Assembly (NCBI RefSeq): GCF_002251085.2 | Contig: NZ_NOJZ02000004.1 | Location: 1 to 64,000, forward strand | DNA: 64,000 nt | Direction: 5' to 3' | From: Romboutsia maritimum | Lineage (GTDB): Bacteria > Bacillota > Clostridia > Peptostreptococcales > Peptostreptococcaceae | The notes under the pieces: model-generated | Told to the model about the DNA's origin: nothing | What the model saw: the letters and a program-made list of their open reading frames with translations, nothing else | Databases searched by the model: none | Shown: positions 17,431 through 26,008 of the stretch, piece by piece | How the letters are laid out: each line of letters starts with the position of its first letter | Position numbering within the stretch: the first letter of the stretch is position 1 | Program-made: the position numbers and the translations under genes

Positions 17431-18339
17431 ATGAAAATTAATAGATTAACAGAAATAATAGTAATACTTTTAAATAAAAAAACTGTAACAGCAAAGGATT
17501 TAGCCAATAGATTTGAAGTATCAACAAGAACTATATATAGAGATATAGAATCGCTTTCTTTATCAGGAATTCCGGTATATATGAGTAAAGGTAAGGGTGG
17601 GGGTATATCTCTGTTAGAAGAATATTCTATAAATAAAACTATATTATCAGATAGTGATAAACACAGTTTAATTGTTGCTTTAAAAACTTTAGAAGCTACA
17701 AAGTATCCTGAAATTAGTTCAGTCATAAATAAAATTAGTTTTATGCTTAATGAAGAAAATTTATCAAATTGGGTAGAAATAGATTTTTCTAGATGGGGTA
17801 GTGATTTTAATGAGAATGATAAATTTAGTAAAATAAAAATTGCTATATTAAATAATAAAATAATAAAATTTAGCTATATAAATAGTTTTGCAAATAAATC
17901 TATAAGGATTGTTGAGCCGATGAAGTTAATTTATAAGGGGCAAGCATGGTACTTATATGGATTTTGTAGATTAAAGCAAAATGTTAGGATTTTTAGGATA
18001 ACTAGAATAAAAAACTTAATTTTAACAGAAGAAAGTTTTATTAAAAGAAAGTTTGAAGATACAGACTTTAAAAATGCAGATAAACTTATAGAAAATATGA
18101 TAGATTTAAAACTGCAATTTAAAAAAGAGGCATTATATAGAATTTTTGATGATTTTGATCAAAATTTAATAAATGATAATGAGGATGGAACTTATGAAGT
18201 AAATATAAAATTACCAGAAAATGAATGGTTATATGGGTATATTCTTTCTTTTGGGTATTATGTAAAAGTTATAGAGCCTGTTCATGTAAAAGATATTATA
18301 TTACAAAAAATGAAGAAAACCATTAATTTATATGATTAG
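17431..18339 (+). CDS. HTH-WYL transcriptional regulator (YafY type)
   Basis: A 302-residue protein. The N-terminal HTH_11 winged helix (1-60) contains VTAKDLANRFEVSTRTIYRDIESL. The middle is a WYL ligand-binding domain (about 135-215) in which the motif reads AWYLYGFC, followed by a C-terminal WCX-like extension. WYL proteins sense small ligands or single-stranded nucleic acid through this domain. AAGGGG precedes the ATG at 17431. It is followed by a perfect palindrome and then a GyrI-like gene; this order suggests autoregulation and control of that gene. YafY-type regulators are often paired with AraC-effector/GyrI-like ligand binders. Confidence 0.88.
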   Translation: MKINRLTEIIVILLNKKTVTAKDLANRFEVSTRTIYRDIESLSLSGIPVYMSKGKGGGISLLEEYSINKTILSDSDKHSLIVALKTLEATKYPEISSVINKISFMLNEENLSNWVEIDFSRWGSDFNENDKFSKIKIAILNNKIIKFSYINSFANKSIRIVEPMKLIYKGQAWYLYGFCRLKQNVRIFRITRIKNLILTEESFIKRKFEDTDFKNADKLIENMIDLKLQFKKEALYRIFDDFDQNLINDNEDGTYEVNIKLPENEWLYGYILSFGYYVKVIEPVHVKDIILQKMKKTINLYD

Positions 18340-18380
18340 GGTTAATATGAATTATTTAAAAATACATTAATAAAATTTAT

Positions 18381-18404
18381 AATATGACATACTTATGTCA
18401 TATT
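18381..18404. promoter_or_regulatory. 11-2-11 palindrome, candidate operator of the WYL regulator
   Basis: AATATGACATA-CT-TATGTCATATT is a perfect inverted repeat between the regulator and the GyrI-like gene, about nine bases before a TATACT -10-like hexamer (18413-18418). Confidence 0.6.
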
Positions 18405-18449
18405 CACTCGGGTATACTTTTAGAAAAAAGTAGAAGAGGAGAATTAATT

Positions 18450-18911
18450 ATGAATTATGAAATAGTTGATTTAGATGAAAAACAAGTTATTGGTTTAGTA
18501 AAAGAAACTACTAATAATAATGGACAGGCTGTAAAAGATATAGGATTATTATGGCAAGAATTTATAACAAAGGGGTATTATCAAAATATAGAAAACAAAA
18601 AGAATAATAAATGTATAGGTATGTATACAGATTATCAAGGCGATTTTAACCAACCATACAATTTCTTAGCTTGCTGTGAAGCAAATAATAAAGATTGTAT
18701 AAAAATTCCTTTAGTATATAAATTTATTCCAGGTGGAAAATATGCAAAATTTATTATAAATGGAGATGTTCAAAAGTCAGTAGGAGAATTTTGGGGAAAA
18801 TTATGGAAAATGGATTTGGATAGAAAGTATTCTTGTGACTTTGAGGAATATCAAAATAATAGTGATGATATGCAAAATCAAGAAATTCATATTTATATAG
18901 CTATAAATTAA
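18450..18911 (+). CDS. GyrI-like / AraC effector-binding domain protein
   Basis: A 153-residue stand-alone ligand-binding protein of the GyrI/SOUL-like fold seen at the C-terminus of many AraC and MerR regulators. Visible features are MNYEIVDLDEKQVIGLV (first strand), IGLLWQEF, CIGMYTDY, a central IPGGKYAKFIINGD segment (the family's PxGxYAxF pattern), VGEFWGKLW and a terminal IHIYIAIN strand. It has no DNA-binding part. Such proteins may bind drugs or act as small-molecule sensors or hydrolases. AGAGGAGAA marks the ATG at 18450. It likely belongs to the regulon of the WYL protein just upstream. Confidence 0.8.
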   Translation: MNYEIVDLDEKQVIGLVKETTNNNGQAVKDIGLLWQEFITKGYYQNIENKKNNKCIGMYTDYQGDFNQPYNFLACCEANNKDCIKIPLVYKFIPGGKYAKFIINGDVQKSVGEFWGKLWKMDLDRKYSCDFEEYQNNSDDMQNQEIHIYIAIN

Positions 18912-19015
18912 AAAAGGAGCTGAAATTTATATATATAAGGTATTTCTAATATTTAACTGTATTAAAAAAATCATTTGTGGCAATCTAATACTAAAAATTG
19001 CAAAGGGATGATTGT

Positions 19016-19216
19016 ATGCAAAAATTTAAAAATAGCAAAAAGACTTTAGATGAAACTCCACATTTAAACAATTGGGTAAGTAAAGCAGACACTCCAGAAG
19101 AATTATCTGATTTGATAGAAGATGAAAATGAAAAAGTTTCTAAAAAAGTAAAAAAGCAAGAAAATACTAAAGCTCCATCATATCAAGACTTAAGACCATA
19201 TAATAAAGAGTCATAA
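19016..19216 (+). CDS. small hydrophilic protein of unknown function (66 aa)
   Basis: The ATG at 19016 has AAAGGGA seven bases before it, and a strong terminator follows the stop. The product (66 residues) is charged, with no membrane segment. It has an N-terminal TPHLNNWVSKADTPEEL motif, a Lys/Glu middle likely to be helical, and a PSYQDLRPYNKES tail that may be a binding peptide. An earlier in-frame TTG at 18998 lacks a ribosome site. I do not recognise a family. Confidence 0.65.
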   Translation: MQKFKNSKKTLDETPHLNNWVSKADTPEELSDLIEDENEKVSKKVKKQENTKAPSYQDLRPYNKES

Positions 19217-19220
19217 AATT

Positions 19221-19270
19221 AAAAACCTCCTAATGTACTTTGGAAATTCTACATTAGGAGGTTTTTAATT
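19221..19270 (+). terminator. intrinsic terminator
   Basis: AAAAACCTCCTAATGTA pairs with TACATTAGGAGGTTTTT (loop CTTTGGAAATTC), followed by T. Confidence 0.93.
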
Positions 19271-19369
19271 TTAGAAAGATTATGTTTATAAAAAATATAA
19301 ATTAGAAAATATCAATGATATAATAAAATATATTAGTACATTAGTTAAAAAACAGGGGGAGAATTTTAA

Positions 19370-20623
19370 ATGAAAAATAAAAAATTTTTAAGTATAGTTA
19401 TTTTATTAGTATCTATATCAATGATAATTGGATGTGAAAATAGTGATTTAAATAATCCATTACAAAAAACACAAAAAGTTTCTAGTGATTTATTTTCAGA
19501 ACTTGAAGATACAACAAAGATAGATGTTTATCATAATGTTTATTTTGAAGAAGATTATAAGCCTTCAGTAATTTCGGATAAAAATATAATAAATGATTTT
19601 TTAAATTATACACTAGAAAGTGTAGATAATAGCAAAAAAGAACTAAGCGGTAATCCAGTAAAAAGTAAAATGATTTTTTATGATAAAAATAATAATAAAA
19701 AGGAATTAAAATATGTTTATGATGATTTATATGAATTTGGATACGTTTTAAATGGAGAAAAAAGATATGATTTACCTTATGATTTTTTTAGATTGTTAGC
19801 AGCAAGTGAAAAATATAGAAGTGAGCACGCTACTGTAAAACAAGACGTAAAGAATCTTTTTAGTAAATATAAGTATAAACCTAGTTTTATGATAAGCAGT
19901 CAATTTAAAAAATTACCCGAAAATTTAAAATATGGATATGAAGAAAATATAGAAAAAATATATTGGTCTTATTGTATGGAACTTTCTAAAGCTGTAGGTA
20001 TGGATTTCTTAAATTTATTATCAAATGAAATAAGTGCAGAAAAATACTACCTATTAGAGCCATTGGGAAAATTTGCACAAGAAGCAAACGGTATAGTTAT
20101 AAGACACAAAGGAAAGATTGTAGGGGCTTACATACAAGGCAATAACGATGGAATGGTTTCAACTTTAGATAAAAAGAGTTTTGAGAAAATAAAGAAGATG
20201 AAAATAGATACCTGGGTTTGTAATAATATTTTAGATAGACAAAGTAAGTTGTATAAAGAAAGTAGCAATAGGTCAGACTTAGATTTGATAAAAACTTATT
20301 TTGAAGCTATGGAAAATAAGAATTATGTAAATTTGTTATCTACAATGGATACAAAGAGTATAATAGATACTCTTAATTGTAATATTAAAAATAGTGAATT
20401 ATATCAAGAAAATATCGGAGAAAGTTTGCCGCGATATGCTAATAAAATAAATATTTTAGATATAAAAAAATCTGAAAAAGATGAGAAAACTTATCATGTT
20501 GAAATGGATATAACCACTTCTGATTATGCAACCATTGAGAGTGGTAAAAATGTAAGAACTGTAGTTATTACTGAAGAAAATGGAGTTAAAAAAATAGAAA
20601 TAGATGTACCTGGACCGCAGTGA
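19370..20623 (+). CDS. lipoprotein of unknown function (417 aa)
   Basis: The signal peptide ends in a lipobox, MIIGC, so it is a surface-anchored lipoprotein. Residues 50-130 form a beta-rich domain (KIDVYHNVYFEEDYKPSVIS...KMIFYDKNNNKKELKYVYDD) reminiscent of small ligand or inhibitor folds. The last 115 residues (DLDLIKTYFEAMENKNYVNLLSTMD...YHVEMDI) look like an NTF2/DUF4878-type domain, which is common at the end of Firmicute lipoproteins. I cannot name the family. AACAGGGGGAG precedes the ATG. It stands alone, without a clear terminator, before the 3D-domain gene. Confidence 0.75.
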   Translation: MKNKKFLSIVILLVSISMIIGCENSDLNNPLQKTQKVSSDLFSELEDTTKIDVYHNVYFEEDYKPSVISDKNIINDFLNYTLESVDNSKKELSGNPVKSKMIFYDKNNNKKELKYVYDDLYEFGYVLNGEKRYDLPYDFFRLLAASEKYRSEHATVKQDVKNLFSKYKYKPSFMISSQFKKLPENLKYGYEENIEKIYWSYCMELSKAVGMDFLNLLSNEISAEKYYLLEPLGKFAQEANGIVIRHKGKIVGAYIQGNNDGMVSTLDKKSFEKIKKMKIDTWVCNNILDRQSKLYKESSNRSDLDLIKTYFEAMENKNYVNLLSTMDTKSIIDTLNCNIKNSELYQENIGESLPRYANKINILDIKKSEKDEKTYHVEMDITTSDYATIESGKNVRTVVITEENGVKKIEIDVPGPQ

Positions 20624-20729
20624 TTTTTATATAAAAATTAGTCAAGAATCAAAAAAATACATTAAGGGTAAATATATGTAATTTTATAAAACTTATTTTC
20701 AAGGGGTAATACGTCATGTATAATAACAA

Positions 20730-20780
20730 CCTAAGGGCTGGCAAATGTTTTTTTAGTTGGCAGACAAAATTCTTAGGAGG
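20730..20780 (+). promoter_or_regulatory. hairpin that can mask the ribosome site of the SH3b-3D gene
   Basis: CCTAAG (20730-20735) can pair with CTTAGG (20772-20777), which covers half of the AGGAGG ribosome site (20775-20780). An inner CTGGCAA/TTGGCAG pairing with one mismatch extends the stem. This suggests translational control. It does not match a riboswitch class I can recall. Confidence 0.4.
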
Positions 20781-20787
20781 TAACTAC

Positions 20788-21396
20788 ATGAAAAGGAAAA
20801 TCCTAATAACTTTGACTACAATGTCTTTATTATTTACAATTAATATGAAATCTTTCGCAGATGAGATTAAAAATACACAAACTAATATAAGTAATGAACA
20901 GAGTGTGACAAGTGGATATATAAATACTATTTCAGTAAATTTTAGAAAGGAGCCTTCATTAGATTCTAGTGTATATTATACTTTAGATAAAATGGACAAG
21001 GTTGATATAATTGAAAAAGAAGGTGACTGGGCAAAAATTAGGAAAGATGAAAAGACTGGATATGTTTATACTAAATATGTTTCAGAAAAAAAGGATGATA
21101 TAGAGGTATCATCAATGTCTCTTGAAAATTCGAATAAAATGAATGTTAAAGCTACAGCTTATGCAGGAGATGCAATTACTTCAACAGGAACAGTTCCTAA
21201 ATGGGGGACTATAGCAGTAGATCCAACAATTATACCTTATGGAACAAAGGTATACATACCTAAATTTGATAAGGTATTTATAGCAGAAGATACAGGGAGT
21301 GCTATAAAAGGCAATAAGATAGATATATTTATGGATACTCAGGATGATTGTAAGGCATGGGGAGTAAAGGATTTAGAAATTTATATATTAGTATAG
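20788..21396 (+). CDS. secreted SH3b-3D domain cell-wall protein
   Basis: A 202-residue secreted protein. It has a signal peptide (1-25, cleaved near SFA-DE), then an SH3b wall-binding domain (about 45-110: INTISVNFRKEPSLDSSVYYTL and GDWAKIRKDEKTGYVYTKYV). The C-terminal 3D domain (about 120-202) carries the conserved aspartates in IAVDP, FIAEDTGSAIKG and KIDIFMD. 3D domains share the double-psi beta-barrel catalytic core of MltA and Rpf-type peptidoglycan lytic enzymes, so a role in wall turnover is likely. AGGAGG precedes the ATG at 20788 and may be sequestered by an upstream hairpin. A close 3D paralogue is at 35949. Confidence 0.85.
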   Translation: MKRKILITLTTMSLLFTINMKSFADEIKNTQTNISNEQSVTSGYINTISVNFRKEPSLDSSVYYTLDKMDKVDIIEKEGDWAKIRKDEKTGYVYTKYVSEKKDDIEVSSMSLENSNKMNVKATAYAGDAITSTGTVPKWGTIAVDPTIIPYGTKVYIPKFDKVFIAEDTGSAIKGNKIDIFMDTQDDCKAWGVKDLEIYILV

Positions 21397-21405
21397 AAAT
21401 AGATA

Positions 21406-21453
21406 TTATACTATCGGTGGTTTTGAAAATTAAATCTACCGATAGTATTTTTA
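21406..21453 (+). terminator. intrinsic terminator of the SH3b-3D gene
   Basis: ATACTATCGGTGG pairs with CTACCGATAGTAT (one G-T), followed by a T run. Confidence 0.9.
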
Positions 21454-21568
21454 ATTATTAGGAAAATATATTTAATATTAAATATATTTATTGAAAAGAG
21501 TAACTAATTAATTGATTTTTTAATATAAATATGATAACATCATATAAATAGATTTTAGGAGGTAAAAA

Positions 21569-22894
21569 ATGAATTTAGAACCTGAGCCCGAGAGGCTTGT
21601 GCTACAATTGATATTAATAGTCTTGTTAACTAGTATAAATGCTTTTTTCGCATCGTCAGAAATAGCAATAGTATCAGTTAATAAAACAAAGATTAAGAGC
21701 CTATCAAAAGAAAACAATTCTAGAGCTAAGATACTAGAAAAATTAATAGAAGAACCGAGTAAGTTCTTAGCTACAATTCAAGTAGGGATAACTTTAGCTG
21801 GATTTTTCTCAAGTGCATCAGCAGCAACAAGTATATCAAGTATAATAAGTAGTAAGTTATCAGTGCCTCATGCACAAACCATATCCATAGTGATAGTAAC
21901 ATTAATATTATCATATATTACATTAGTATTTGGAGAACTTGTACCAAAAAGAATTGCGTTACAAAACAAAGAAGAAATTGCATTAAAATCATCGAAGATA
22001 ATTTATTTTGTGTCAATAATTACAAGGCCATTTACTAAAATCCTATCAATGTCAACAAATGTAGTTTTAAGAATTATGGGATATGATGAAGTGAAAAATG
22101 AGGAAGAACTATCAGAAGAAGAAATTAGAGACTTGATAGCATATTCGCAGAAACAGGGTTCTATCCAAAAAGAAGAAAAAGATATGATAGAAGGTGTATT
22201 TGAACTTAATGATAAATTATGTAAGGAAATTATGACATCTAGGAAAGATACCTATTTAATTGACATAGATGATAATATAAAAAGTTATATAGATGAATTA
22301 TTGAGTTTGCCATATTCAAGAATTCCTGTATATGAAGATAATATAGATAATATTATAGGAATTCTTCATATAAAAGATTTATTAAAGCAAGCTAAACAAT
22401 TAGGATTTGAAAATCTTAATATAAGAGAAATTCTTAAAAATCCATTTTTTGTTCCAAAGACTATAAAGGCAAATGAATTATTTAAGATTATGCAGTCAAA
22501 GAAAATTCAAATGGCTTTATTAGTTGATGAATATGGTGGATTTTCTGGAATAGTAACTTTAGAAGATTTAATTGAAGAAGTAATGGGTGATATAGAAGAT
22601 GAATATGATATGGAAGAAGATGAAGTAATAAAAATTAATGATAGTAGATATAAAGTTAAAGGAAGTATATCTGTGGATGAGTTTAATGAAATATTTGATG
22701 TAAAATTAGATGAAGGTGATTATGATACATTAAATGGATATATTATAAATACTTTAGGAGAAATACCAAAAGAGAATGAATTAAAAGAAATTCAAGTAGA
22801 TACACTTAAAATAAAAATTGATAAGATAAATGATAGAAGAATTGAAGATGTAATAGTGACCCATCAATATAAAGTAGAAGAAAATATAATTTAA
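21569..22894 (+). CDS. CNNM / CBS / CorC-HlyC transport protein (HlyC/CorC family)
   Basis: A 441-residue membrane protein in the standard order of the family. The CNNM (DUF21) membrane domain (about 1-190) has NAFFASSEIAIVSVNKTKI and LVFGELVPKRIAL. Two CBS domains follow (about 205-330), containing MTSRKDTYLIDID and MALLVDEYGGFSGIVTLEDLIEEVMGDI. The C-terminal CorC/HlyC FAD-like domain (about 350-435) closes the protein. Family members are implicated in Mg2+ (and Co2+) efflux or homeostasis at the cytoplasmic membrane; the old label 'hemolysin' is misleading. TTAGGAGG gives a clear start. Single-gene unit, closed by a bidirectional terminator. Confidence 0.9.
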   Translation: MNLEPEPERLVLQLILIVLLTSINAFFASSEIAIVSVNKTKIKSLSKENNSRAKILEKLIEEPSKFLATIQVGITLAGFFSSASAATSISSIISSKLSVPHAQTISIVIVTLILSYITLVFGELVPKRIALQNKEEIALKSSKIIYFVSIITRPFTKILSMSTNVVLRIMGYDEVKNEEELSEEEIRDLIAYSQKQGSIQKEEKDMIEGVFELNDKLCKEIMTSRKDTYLIDIDDNIKSYIDELLSLPYSRIPVYEDNIDNIIGILHIKDLLKQAKQLGFENLNIREILKNPFFVPKTIKANELFKIMQSKKIQMALLVDEYGGFSGIVTLEDLIEEVMGDIEDEYDMEEDEVIKINDSRYKVKGSISVDEFNEIFDVKLDEGDYDTLNGYIINTLGEIPKENELKEIQVDTLKIKIDKINDRRIEDVIVTHQYKVEENII

Positions 22895-22929
22895 TGTATT
22901 AAACTAATTATTAAAATAAAATAGGATTT

Positions 22930-22973
22930 AATAAATAAGCTAGTAGAGATTAAAATTTCTACTAGTTTATTTA
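22930..22973. terminator. bidirectional terminator between convergent genes
   Basis: AATAAATAAGCTAGTAGA pairs with TCTACTAGTTTATTT, between the CNNM gene and the MATE gene that ends at 22985. Confidence 0.85.
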
Positions 22974-22984
22974 GTTATTAAATA

Positions 22985-24328
22985 TTATATTGATTTAACA
23001 GTTCCATACCCATAAATTTCCTTATACTTAAAAAAATAAAATATAGAAAAGACTAATGTGAAAATTTCAGATATAGGTATTACAAGCCATGCACCATTTA
23101 TTCCAAATAGTACAGGTAATACTAAAATTTCTATTATAAAAAATACAAAGGTTCTTAAAAACGAGAGTATTGCTGAAATTTTTCCATTAGAAAATGCTGT
23201 AAACATTCCTGAAGTAAAAATATTTATCCCACAAATTAAGAAACTAAATGAAAATAAATTAAACCCATTTAAGGTAATATTATAAAATTTAGTTCCTTTT
23301 CCAGTAAATATAGAGATTAAAGCTGTTGATAACATTTTAGATACAATAAATGAAGCAACAGATAAAGTAAATATAAATAAATAGCTATACTTTATTATTT
23401 TTTGAAGTTGTTTCTTATCATTACTTCCATAATTATAACTTATACGGGGTGAAACTCCTGAAGTAAAACCCAGATAAGCTGATGTTAGTAAAAATTTAGA
23501 ATATAGAATTATTGTTATAGAAGCAACTCCATTTTCACCTAAAAATCTAAGCATTATGATATTATATAAGTAAGTAGTAATAGCTGAAGACATTTGAGTT
23601 ACCATTTCGGATGAACCATTACTACAACTACTTAATATTAATTTTAAATTAAATTTAGGTTTAACAAAATGAAGGTTATTGCTTTTATTAGAAAAATATA
23701 AAATTCCTATAATTGAAGGTATTGCATATCCAATACATGTTGCAATTGCAGCACCTTTGATGCCCATATTTAAAGGAACAATAAATACATAGTCTAAAAC
23801 TATATTAGTAACTCCGCCAATTATAGAACTAAGTAATCCTAAGTTAGGACGCCCAGCAGTTACTAAAAAATACTCAAAAAGTAATTCCAAAATAATAACA
23901 GGTGTACATAATAACATTATAGATAAGTAAGAACTACAATAGTCATATAAAATATCAGTTGAACCTAAGGCATAAATAATTTGATTTAAAAATAATAAAC
24001 AAATTACTGATATTATACAACCAAAAATTAAAGCTGTTATTATAATAAGAGAAAAGCTTTCTTTAGCTTCTTCAACTTTTCCTTCTCCCATAAGCCTTGC
24101 TACCATAGCATTACCACCAGTAGCTAGCATTATACTAATGCCAATAAGTATATTTATAATAGGGTAGACTATATTTGTAGCAGATAAAGCGTTAGAGCCT
24201 ACAAATCTAGAAACAAATATACCATCAATAATAGTATAAAGAGAAATAAATACCATCATTACCATTGTTGGAAACGTATACTTAATAAGTGAAAAAAATG
24301 TGACTTTTTTTCCTAGTGAATTATTCAT
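22985..24328 (-). CDS. MATE-family multidrug/sodium efflux pump
   Basis: A 447-residue protein with 12 membrane helices in two six-helix bundles. Typical MATE motifs are IIDGIFVSRFVGSNALSATNIVYPI in helices 1-2 and the MLATGGNAMVARLMGEG loop. It exports cationic drugs or metabolites using a Na+ or H+ gradient. AGGAGGG precedes the ATG. It is transcribed divergently from a MerR-type regulator, and its promoter has the 19-base spacer and central operator expected of a MerR-activated gene. So it is very likely an inducible pump whose ligand is sensed by that regulator. Confidence 0.9.
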   Translation of the reverse strand: MNNSLGKKVTFFSLIKYTFPTMVMMVFISLYTIIDGIFVSRFVGSNALSATNIVYPIINILIGISIMLATGGNAMVARLMGEGKVEEAKESFSLIIITALIFGCIISVICLLFLNQIIYALGSTDILYDYCSSYLSIMLLCTPVIILELLFEYFLVTAGRPNLGLLSSIIGGVTNIVLDYVFIVPLNMGIKGAAIATCIGYAIPSIIGILYFSNKSNNLHFVKPKFNLKLILSSCSNGSSEMVTQMSSAITTYLYNIIMLRFLGENGVASITIILYSKFLLTSAYLGFTSGVSPRISYNYGSNDKKQLQKIIKYSYLFIFTLSVASFIVSKMLSTALISIFTGKGTKFYNITLNGFNLFSFSFLICGINIFTSGMFTAFSNGKISAILSFLRTFVFFIIEILVLPVLFGINGAWLVIPISEIFTLVFSIFYFFKYKEIYGYGTVKSI

Positions 24329-24372
24329 ATAATACCCTCCTAATTTATGTTGAAAAAATTATCTATATTTTT

Positions 24373-24403
24373 ATAATAAAGTATCCTGTTACAGGATAGT
24401 CAA
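24373..24403 (-). promoter_or_regulatory. MerR-type promoter of the MATE pump, operator in a 19-bp spacer
   Basis: On the minus strand TTGACT (24403-24398) and TATTAT (24378-24373) are 19 bases apart, the overlong spacing typical of MerR-controlled promoters. The spacer holds the inverted repeat TATCCTGT-A-ACAGGATA (24382-24398), centred between the hexamers. Confidence 0.82.
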
Positions 24404-24419
24404 GTAAGGAGATGAGAAG

Positions 24420-25250
24420 ATGAGTAGAAACAGAATAAAATATTTTACTACAGGTGAATTTGCAGAATTTTGTGGAGTACATAAAAAGACTCTTTTCTAT
24501 TATGATAGTATAGGCTTATTTAAGCCAGAAAAGGTAATGAACAATGGATATAGATATTATTCAGATTATCAGTTAGATGTATTTAATGTGATTTCGGTGT
24601 TAAAAGAAATTGGTATGCCTTTAAAGAAAATAAAAGAATTTTTAGATAATAGAACTCCTGATTTTCTTATAGATTTATTTGAGTATGAAAAAATTCAAAT
24701 TGAGAAAGAGATAGAAAACTTACAAAGAATAAAATCTCTTATGGAAACTAAAATAAATATTACAAAAGCAGGAAAAAATATAACTAGTGATATTAAATTA
24801 GAATATGAAAAAGAAGAATTCTTGATTTTAAGTGATTATATTAATATAGAAGACGATTATTATATTGATGCATATACACAACATTTAAAACATTGCATTA
24901 ATAATAAATTAAATAGTGGTCATCCAATTGGTGTAATGATAAATAAAGAAAACTTAATGAGTAATGAGTTCTTTAAATATAATTATTATTTTACCAAAGT
25001 AAATAATAGTGATGTATCTAAAGAAGTAATGATAAAACCAGAGGGATTATATGTAGTTGGGTATATGAGAGGATATTATGATAAAACAATATTTTTATAT
25101 GAAAAATTAATGGACTTTATAAATAACAATAACCTTTGTATATCTGGATATTCTTATGAAGAAGGATTAATAGATGAAATTTCAGTTAGAGACAAAGAGA
25201 GTTATGTTATTAAGATTTCTATTAAGGTAGATGAAAAAAAATATATATGA
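24420..25250 (+). CDS. MerR-family regulator with GyrI-like effector domain (BmrR type)
   Basis: A 276-residue protein. The N-terminal MerR winged helix (about 4-75) reads FTTGEFAEFCGVHKKTLFYYDSIGLFKP and RYYSDYQLDVFNVI. A dimerising coiled coil follows (about 85-125: EYEKIQIEKEIENLQRIKSLMETKI). The C-terminal 150 residues form an effector-binding domain of the BmrR/GyrI kind (SGHPIGVMINKENL, KPEGLYVVGYMRG, then a final KISIKV strand). BmrR-type proteins bind lipophilic cations and realign an overlong promoter. The divergent MATE gene, with its 19-base-spacer promoter between them, is the obvious target. Confidence 0.9.
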   Translation: MSRNRIKYFTTGEFAEFCGVHKKTLFYYDSIGLFKPEKVMNNGYRYYSDYQLDVFNVISVLKEIGMPLKKIKEFLDNRTPDFLIDLFEYEKIQIEKEIENLQRIKSLMETKINITKAGKNITSDIKLEYEKEEFLILSDYINIEDDYYIDAYTQHLKHCINNKLNSGHPIGVMINKENLMSNEFFKYNYYFTKVNNSDVSKEVMIKPEGLYVVGYMRGYYDKTIFLYEKLMDFINNNNLCISGYSYEEGLIDEISVRDKESYVIKISIKVDEKKYI

Positions 25251-25379
25251 ATAATTATAACATCAGTATTAATATTAGAATTATATCCTGAAAAATAGGA
25301 AGATTTTTAATTGGGATTATGATAAGCTTTATTAAGAAGAAAAGATAATTATAAAATCCATAAAATAGAGGGACGATTA

Positions 25380-25847
25380 ATGAAAAAAGCATTTTATTAT
25401 GAAACGGTAATAGGGAAAATAGGAATTGCTGAAAATGGGAAAGCAATAACGAATATATTTTTTGGTAAAACGGTAGTTCCAAAAGAAATTAAAGAAGAGG
25501 AAACATTGTTGTTAGAAAAAGCATCTAAGCAACTTAATGAGTATTTCCAAGGAGAGCGTACTGTATTTGATTTACCACTTGAAGCAGAAGGCACAGAGTT
25601 TGAACGTATGGTATGGGATGCACTTTTGACTATTCCATATGGTGAGACAAGAACATACGGACAAATTGCAAAACAAATAGGAAGACCAAAAGCTAGTAGA
25701 GCGGTAGGTAGAGCTAATGGGCTTAATCCGATTTCTATTTTTATTCCATGTCATCGTGTAATTGGTTCAAATGGAAAACTAACTGGATATGCTGGAGGAC
25801 TATATATTAAAAAAAAATTATTAGATATGGAAAATATAAATAATTAA
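25380..25847 (+). CDS. ogt: methylated-DNA-protein-cysteine methyltransferase (O6-alkylguanine repair)
   Basis: A 155-residue MGMT-family suicide repair protein. It has the active-site PCHRV in IFIPCHRVIGSNGKLTGYAGG, the preceding helix-turn-helix (YGETRTYGQIAKQIGRPKASRAVG) that reads damaged DNA, and the Asn hinge (GRANGLNP). It transfers the alkyl group from O6-methylguanine to the cysteine. GAGGG precedes the ATG. Three arginines use CGT, which is rare in neighbouring genes where AGA dominates. The gene lies beside an odd repeat-bearing gap, so acquisition from another Firmicute is possible. It is not in an operon with the MerR gene, which ends 129 bases upstream. Confidence 0.93.
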   Translation: MKKAFYYETVIGKIGIAENGKAITNIFFGKTVVPKEIKEEETLLLEKASKQLNEYFQGERTVFDLPLEAEGTEFERMVWDALLTIPYGETRTYGQIAKQIGRPKASRAVGRANGLNPISIFIPCHRVIGSNGKLTGYAGGLYIKKKLLDMENINN

Positions 25848-26008
25848 AGTATTAATTCAAGTAATCGATACCTATAAATTGATTCCATTATGGAATTGAT
25901 TTATCCTATACAGAATTGATTTAATGTATACACTAAGCTACTATTAAATTAGAGAAATTGTTATATAAAAGTCAATTAAGCATTAGCTTAAATAATTTAA
26001 CCCACCAT
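25848..26008. repeat. gap after ogt with short repeats
   Basis: Noncoding. It contains a near-perfect palindrome ATTCCAT-T-ATGGAAT (25882-25896) and a direct repeat GAATTGATTTA 20 bases apart (25893 and 25913). No integrase, attachment site or gene was recognised. Confidence 0.4.

Noticed and set aside
20640-20790. c-di-GMP or c-di-AMP riboswitch upstream of the 3D gene
   Set aside because: The conserved core sequences of those classes, as I remember them, are absent. Reported only as an unexplained hairpin.
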